Source: an uncultured Thalassolituus sp. (GTDB lineage Bacteria; Pseudomonadota; Gammaproteobacteria; Pseudomonadales; Oceanobacteraceae). Taken from it: a DNA stretch of 5,075 nucleotides. The notes under the pieces were generated by a model. It had not been told where the DNA came from. It was given only the letters and a program-made list of their open reading frames with translations, and did not search any database. Shown one piece after another: positions 4,474 to 5,075 of this stretch. The translations under genes were made by a program, and so were the position numbers. The stretch's first letter is position 1. Each line of letters opens with the position of its first letter. The DNA lies in NCBI GenBank assembly GCA_913054055.1, contig CAJXIT010000272.1:1-5075 (forward strand), written 5' to 3'.

Positions 4474-5075
4474 ATGAGCACTCGCGCAGAACAAAAGTTA
4501 AAAACCCGTCAGGCCATAATTGATGCGGCGTTGGACCTCAGTAAAGATAAAGGCTTTCCTGCACTGAGTTTGCGAGAAGTGACTCGCCAAGCAGGCATTG
4601 CGCCTGCCACTTTTTATCGTCATTTTGTGGATATGGAAGACCTTGGTTTGGCTTTGGTGGATCAGGTGAGTTTAATCTTACGTCAATTGATGCGTCAGGC
4701 CCGTCATCGCATCAAGGTGAAAGGGTCTGTGATCAGTACCTCTGTGAATACGTTTATGGAGTTTGTTGAGAACTACCCAAATCTTGTTCGCTTATTAAAT
4801 ACTGATGTGGCGTCAGGTCCAAAGCAGTTTAGAGAGTCAATTGCTCGTGAAACAAGACGTTTTGTGGAAGAGGTGATTGATGATCTTGATACCCCTGAGC
4901 AGAACGAACGACAGCCTTTACTTCATATTAATGAAGTGGCAGAAGTGATGGTGTTGTTGGTCTTTAACCAAGGGGTAACGGCTTTAGGCATGACAGCAGA
5001 TGAGCGTCAGGAGCTGGTTAGAAAATTGAATCTAGAATTGCGCATGGTATTAGCAGGTAGTCACGCGTTGTATTT
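4474..5075 (+). CDS. fabR: TetR-family repressor of unsaturated fatty acid synthesis, FabR (3' end outside window)
   Basis: From ATG 4474 the frame is open to the window edge, giving 200 complete codons with no stop. The protein begins MSTRAEQKLKTRQAIIDAA, matching the E. coli FabR start MGVRAQQKEKTRR, which supports this start together with AAGG 8 bases upstream. The TetR helix-turn-helix is at about residues 31-51, with SLREVTRQAGIAP and TFYRHF. The ligand and dimer domain carries the FabR-like blocks LRQLMRQARHRI and TSVNTFMEF. FabR in E. coli senses the acyl-ACP/acyl-CoA pool and represses fabA and fabB, balancing saturated and unsaturated membrane lipids; DesT of Pseudomonas is a related desaturase regulator and an alternative name. 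E. coli FabR is about 215 residues in the short annotation, so only a short tail is probably missing. The gene is divergent from the trmJ operon; whether it regulates that operon or itself is not shown. Confidence 0.92.
   Translation, partial: MSTRAEQKLKTRQAIIDAALDLSKDKGFPALSLREVTRQAGIAPATFYRHFVDMEDLGLALVDQVSLILRQLMRQARHRIKVKGSVISTSVNTFMEFVENYPNLVRLLNTDVASGPKQFRESIARETRRFVEEVIDDLDTPEQNERQPLLHINEVAEVMVLLVFNQGVTALGMTADERQELVRKLNLELRMVLAGSHALY

Noticed and set aside
1..5075. CRISPR array, transposase, integrase, tRNA/rRNA or defence system
   Set aside because: I saw no repeated spacer pattern, no terminal repeats with a transposase, no RNA gene and no defence protein motif on either strand.

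Overview
The window looks like ordinary chromosome from a marine-type gammaproteobacterium, plausibly of the Oceanospirillales or a near relative. This rests on recognisable gammaproteobacterial proteins (FabR, DapE, RlmA, TrmJ type) in moderately AT-rich DNA, and the genus cannot be fixed from sequence alone. I found no mobile element, RNA gene, CRISPR array or defence system, and no clearly new multi-gene system.

Layout. Bases 2-571 (+) hold the last ~189 codons of an outer-membrane beta-barrel protein, most likely a TonB-dependent receptor whose beginning lies outside the window. A probable bidirectional hairpin terminator at 586-624 separates it from a convergent leftward gene block. Read from its promoter, that block is trmJ-like (4314-3547), dapE (3554-2418), rlmA (2411-1440), a small two-helix membrane protein (1399-1037) and a conserved-looking hypothetical protein (1032-649). 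Spacings are an 8-bp overlap, then 6, 40 and 4 bp, so the block is very probably one transcription unit. A 159-bp divergent promoter region (4315-4473) follows, and then fabR (4474 to beyond the window end, +), a TetR-family repressor that is cut by the edge.

How the genes fit together. The leftward operon combines tRNA ribose methylation (TrmJ-like), the desuccinylase step of diaminopimelate/lysine synthesis for cell wall and protein (DapE), 23S rRNA G745-type methylation (RlmA) and two small uncharacterised proteins. This is a housekeeping translation and cell-wall group. FabR in other gammaproteobacteria represses unsaturated fatty acid genes. Here it is divergent from the operon, and the two predicted promoters share their -35 bases, so cross-regulation is possible but unproven.

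The points most worth a second look are substitutions in signature motifs of both methyltransferases. The TrmJ-like protein has Pro and Val where known TrmJ proteins have Arg and Ser in the knot motifs. RlmA has lost its usual APC and TPGP motifs and carries a ~47-residue low-complexity tail. The shared-promoter architecture with an inverted repeat at the predicted trmJ start point is also worth checking.
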